In this document: positions 62,414 to 64,000 of the stretch, one piece after another
Numbering within the stretch: the stretch's first letter is position 1
Layout: each line of letters starts with the position of its first letter
Source: Nematopogon swammerdamellus
Lineage: Eukaryota > Arthropoda > Insecta > Lepidoptera > Adelidae
Direction of reading: 5' to 3'
Assembly: GCA_946902875.1 (NCBI GenBank)
Contig: OX336336.1
Location: forward strand, 4,000,545-4,064,544
DNA length: 64,000 nt
Notes under the pieces: generated by a model
What the model saw: only the letters and a program-made list of their open reading frames with translations
Database searches by the model: none
What the model was told of the DNA's origin: nothing
Translations under genes and position numbers: made by a program

Positions 62414-63922
62414 TTTTTCAACCGACTTCCCAAAAGGAGGAGGTTCTCAATTCGACTGTGTATGTTTTTTTTTTATGTTACGCGATTACTCAATAATTGT
62501 GGGCCGATTTTGAAAATTATTTTTATGTTTGGTAGGTCATACAGAGGTGGTCCCATATAAATTTTATCGAAATTGATTCAGCGGTTTTTGAAAAAACAAC
62601 AAAAAACTATGGTTTGTGGCTACCTTCAGCAAAATTTTGTGATGTGGACTTTTTCAGCAATTTGCAGTTTGACACATGGCGAATTGTGGTTACCTTCAGC
62701 AAAACTTTTGTGATGTGGACTTTTTCAGCAATTTGCAGTTTGACACATGGCGAATTGTGGTTACCTTCAGCAAAACTTTTGTGATGTGGACTTTTTCAGC
62801 AATTTGCAGTTTGACACATGGCGAATTGTGGTTACCTTCAGCAAAACTTTTGTGATGTGGACTTTTTCAGCAATTTGCAGTTTGACACATGGCGAATTGT
62901 GTTTACCTTCAGCAAAACTTTTGTGATGTGGACTTTTTCAGCAATTTGCAGTTTAACACATGGCGAATTGTGTTTACCTTCAGCAAAACTTTTGTGATGT
63001 GTACTTTTTCAGCAATTTGCAGTTTGACACATGGCGAATTGTGTTTACCTTCAGCAAAACTTTTGTGATGTGGACTTTTTCAGCAATTTGCAGTTTGACA
63101 CATGGCGAATTGTGTTTACCTTCAGCAAAACTTTTGTGATGTGGACTTTTTCAGCAATTTGCAGTTTGACACATGGCGAATTGTGGTTACCTTCAGCAAA
63201 ACTTTTGTGATGTGGACTTTTTCAGCAATTTGCAGTTTGACACATGGCGAATTGTGTTTACCTTCAGCAAAACTTTTGTGATGTGGACTTTTTCAGCAAT
63301 TTGCAGTTTGACACATGGCGAATTGTGTTTACCTTCAGCAAAACTTTTGTGATGTGGACTTTTTCAGCAATTTGCAGTTTGACACATGGCGAATTGTGTT
63401 TACCTTCAGCAAAACTTTTGTGATGTGGACTTTTTCAGCAATTTGCAGTTTGACACATGGCGAATTGTGGTTACCTTCAGCAAAACTTTTGTGATGTGGA
63501 CTTTTCAGCAATTTGCAGTTTGATACATGGCGCATAATTCTGTACCACTTCAACCGATTTCGAAAATTCGATTTCGATTATTCTTCTTTTTTATGTAATA
63601 TCACTAAAAAGAATGAAATAAAAGCTACATCATCAATCACACTAATAGCAAAAAATTACTAAAAAAACTGTGAAATAAAAAACTATTTATAAAAAATATA
63701 AAAACCGACTTAAAAAATGTATGAGATAAAAAAAATCCAACCCTAGAGTTGAAGGCGGTGCTAAAGCAAGCAAAAATGATGGATGAAAGAATACATGAGT
63801 GGATGATATCATTTTGTGCCTTCTTTTGCACCGCCTTCAACCCTAGGATTGGATTTTTTTAATTTTATACATTTTTGAAGTCGTTTTTTATATTTTTTAC
63901 AAATAGTTTTTTTTTTCGGTGT
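62414..63922 (+). mobile_element. Rep-L element expanded by an internal array
   Basis: Starts TTTTTCAACCGACTTCCCAA AAGGAGGAGG. The 3' part mirrors the 29-kb copy: TAGCAAAAAATTACTAAAAA, AACCCTAGAGTTGAAGGCGG inverted as CACCGCCTTCAACCCTAGGA. The 71-bp array lies in the middle. Non-coding. Confidence 0.87.
62610..63530. repeat. 71-bp array, about 13 copies, highly uniform
   Basis: GATGTGGAC words step by 71 bp (62641, 62712, 62783). The unit holds CTTCAGCAAAACTTTTGTGA, GACTTTTTCAGCAATTTGCA and GTTTGACACATGGCGAATTG. Units differ mainly at one G/T position (TGTGGTTACC versus TGTGTTTACC), so expansion or homogenisation was recent. Confidence 0.95.
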
Positions 63923-64000
63923 AAACAAAGACGACGTCGGCACTTTGGGGGCCCTCATCGAGCCGGTGGTCCTACTCGCGCGAGTCGAGCCCATATGCTC

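Noticed and set aside
63335..63553. 72-codon ORF with a repeated peptide near the right end
   Set aside because: Read-through of the 71-bp array; the frame shifts each unit and is not maintained.

Overview
The window is animal DNA, almost certainly from a moth or butterfly (Lepidoptera). It is AT-rich and intron/intergenic-like, and it is packed with interspersed repeats whose sequence types I associate with lepidopteran genomes: elements containing GGCCAAGTGCGAGTCGGACT, elements ending GCGGGCAAAAGCTAG, and RTE, CR1 and jockey-type LINE tails. The species assignment is inference. No bacterial-style gene, operon, CRISPR array or rRNA gene is present. The only plausible host coding sequence is one short first exon on the minus strand (35620-35734) with a consensus splice donor, downstream of a GC-rich, promoter-like block (35735-36235). 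Nearly everything else is transposons, their fragments, or tandem arrays.

Family names used here are mine. SINE-A: body shared by about 20 copies; full copies have a tRNA-like A box, a 5S rRNA-like segment and a B-box-like segment, and end in CCAT(A)n. SINE-B: tRNA-like head and a related body. Rep-C: starts ACCGTGTGGGGCCGG and ends GATACAGCGTGTG plus TATG repeats. Rep-E: starts AACCGGCCAAGTGCGAGTCG and ends GGAACCCTAAAA. Hel-J: Helitron-like, TC...CTAG between A and T. MITE-F: TTAA-flanked. Rep-G: hairpin often inside Rep-E. Pal-H: palindromic element of 150-185 bp. Rep-L: starts with AACCGACTT then GGAGGAGGTTCTCAATTC, with a palindromic 3' part. Rep-M and Rep-S: other recurring families.

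Layout. 1-6 kb: a 68-bp minisatellite, a foldback element with CACAGTG ends and a 5-bp duplication, a LINE reverse transcriptase split by one stop codon, and an intact Tc1/mariner-type MITE. 6-15 kb: SINE-A copies and a complete, coding-free LTR retrotransposon (7922-14420; LTRs of 1881 bp, tRNA-His-type primer site, TAGT duplication) inserted in a 46-bp degenerate repeat. 15-31 kb: LINE fragments, SINEs, Hel-J, Rep-E, Rep-L. 31-33 kb: a 226-bp satellite made from an RTE tail. 33-37.5 kb: MITE-F, Pal-H, the host exon, and a Rep-C copy split by two SINEs. 37.9-40 kb: a hAT transposon with an exact 8-bp duplication, holding a decayed transposase end and a LINE fragment. 41-46 kb: a 3.5-kb element with about 470-bp inverted repeats, then two small TIR elements. 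50-54 kb: a second hAT-type element interrupting the 3' end of a retroelement ORF. 56.8-58.1 kb: a 77-bp array. 58-64 kb: Hel-J, Rep-C, SINE-A and a Rep-L copy carrying a 71-bp array.

The strongest structural results rest on target-site duplications and empty-site comparisons visible in the sequence: the LTR element, both hAT elements, MITE-F, the CACAGTG element, and a composite SINE that joins a Rep-C head to the SINE-A body.
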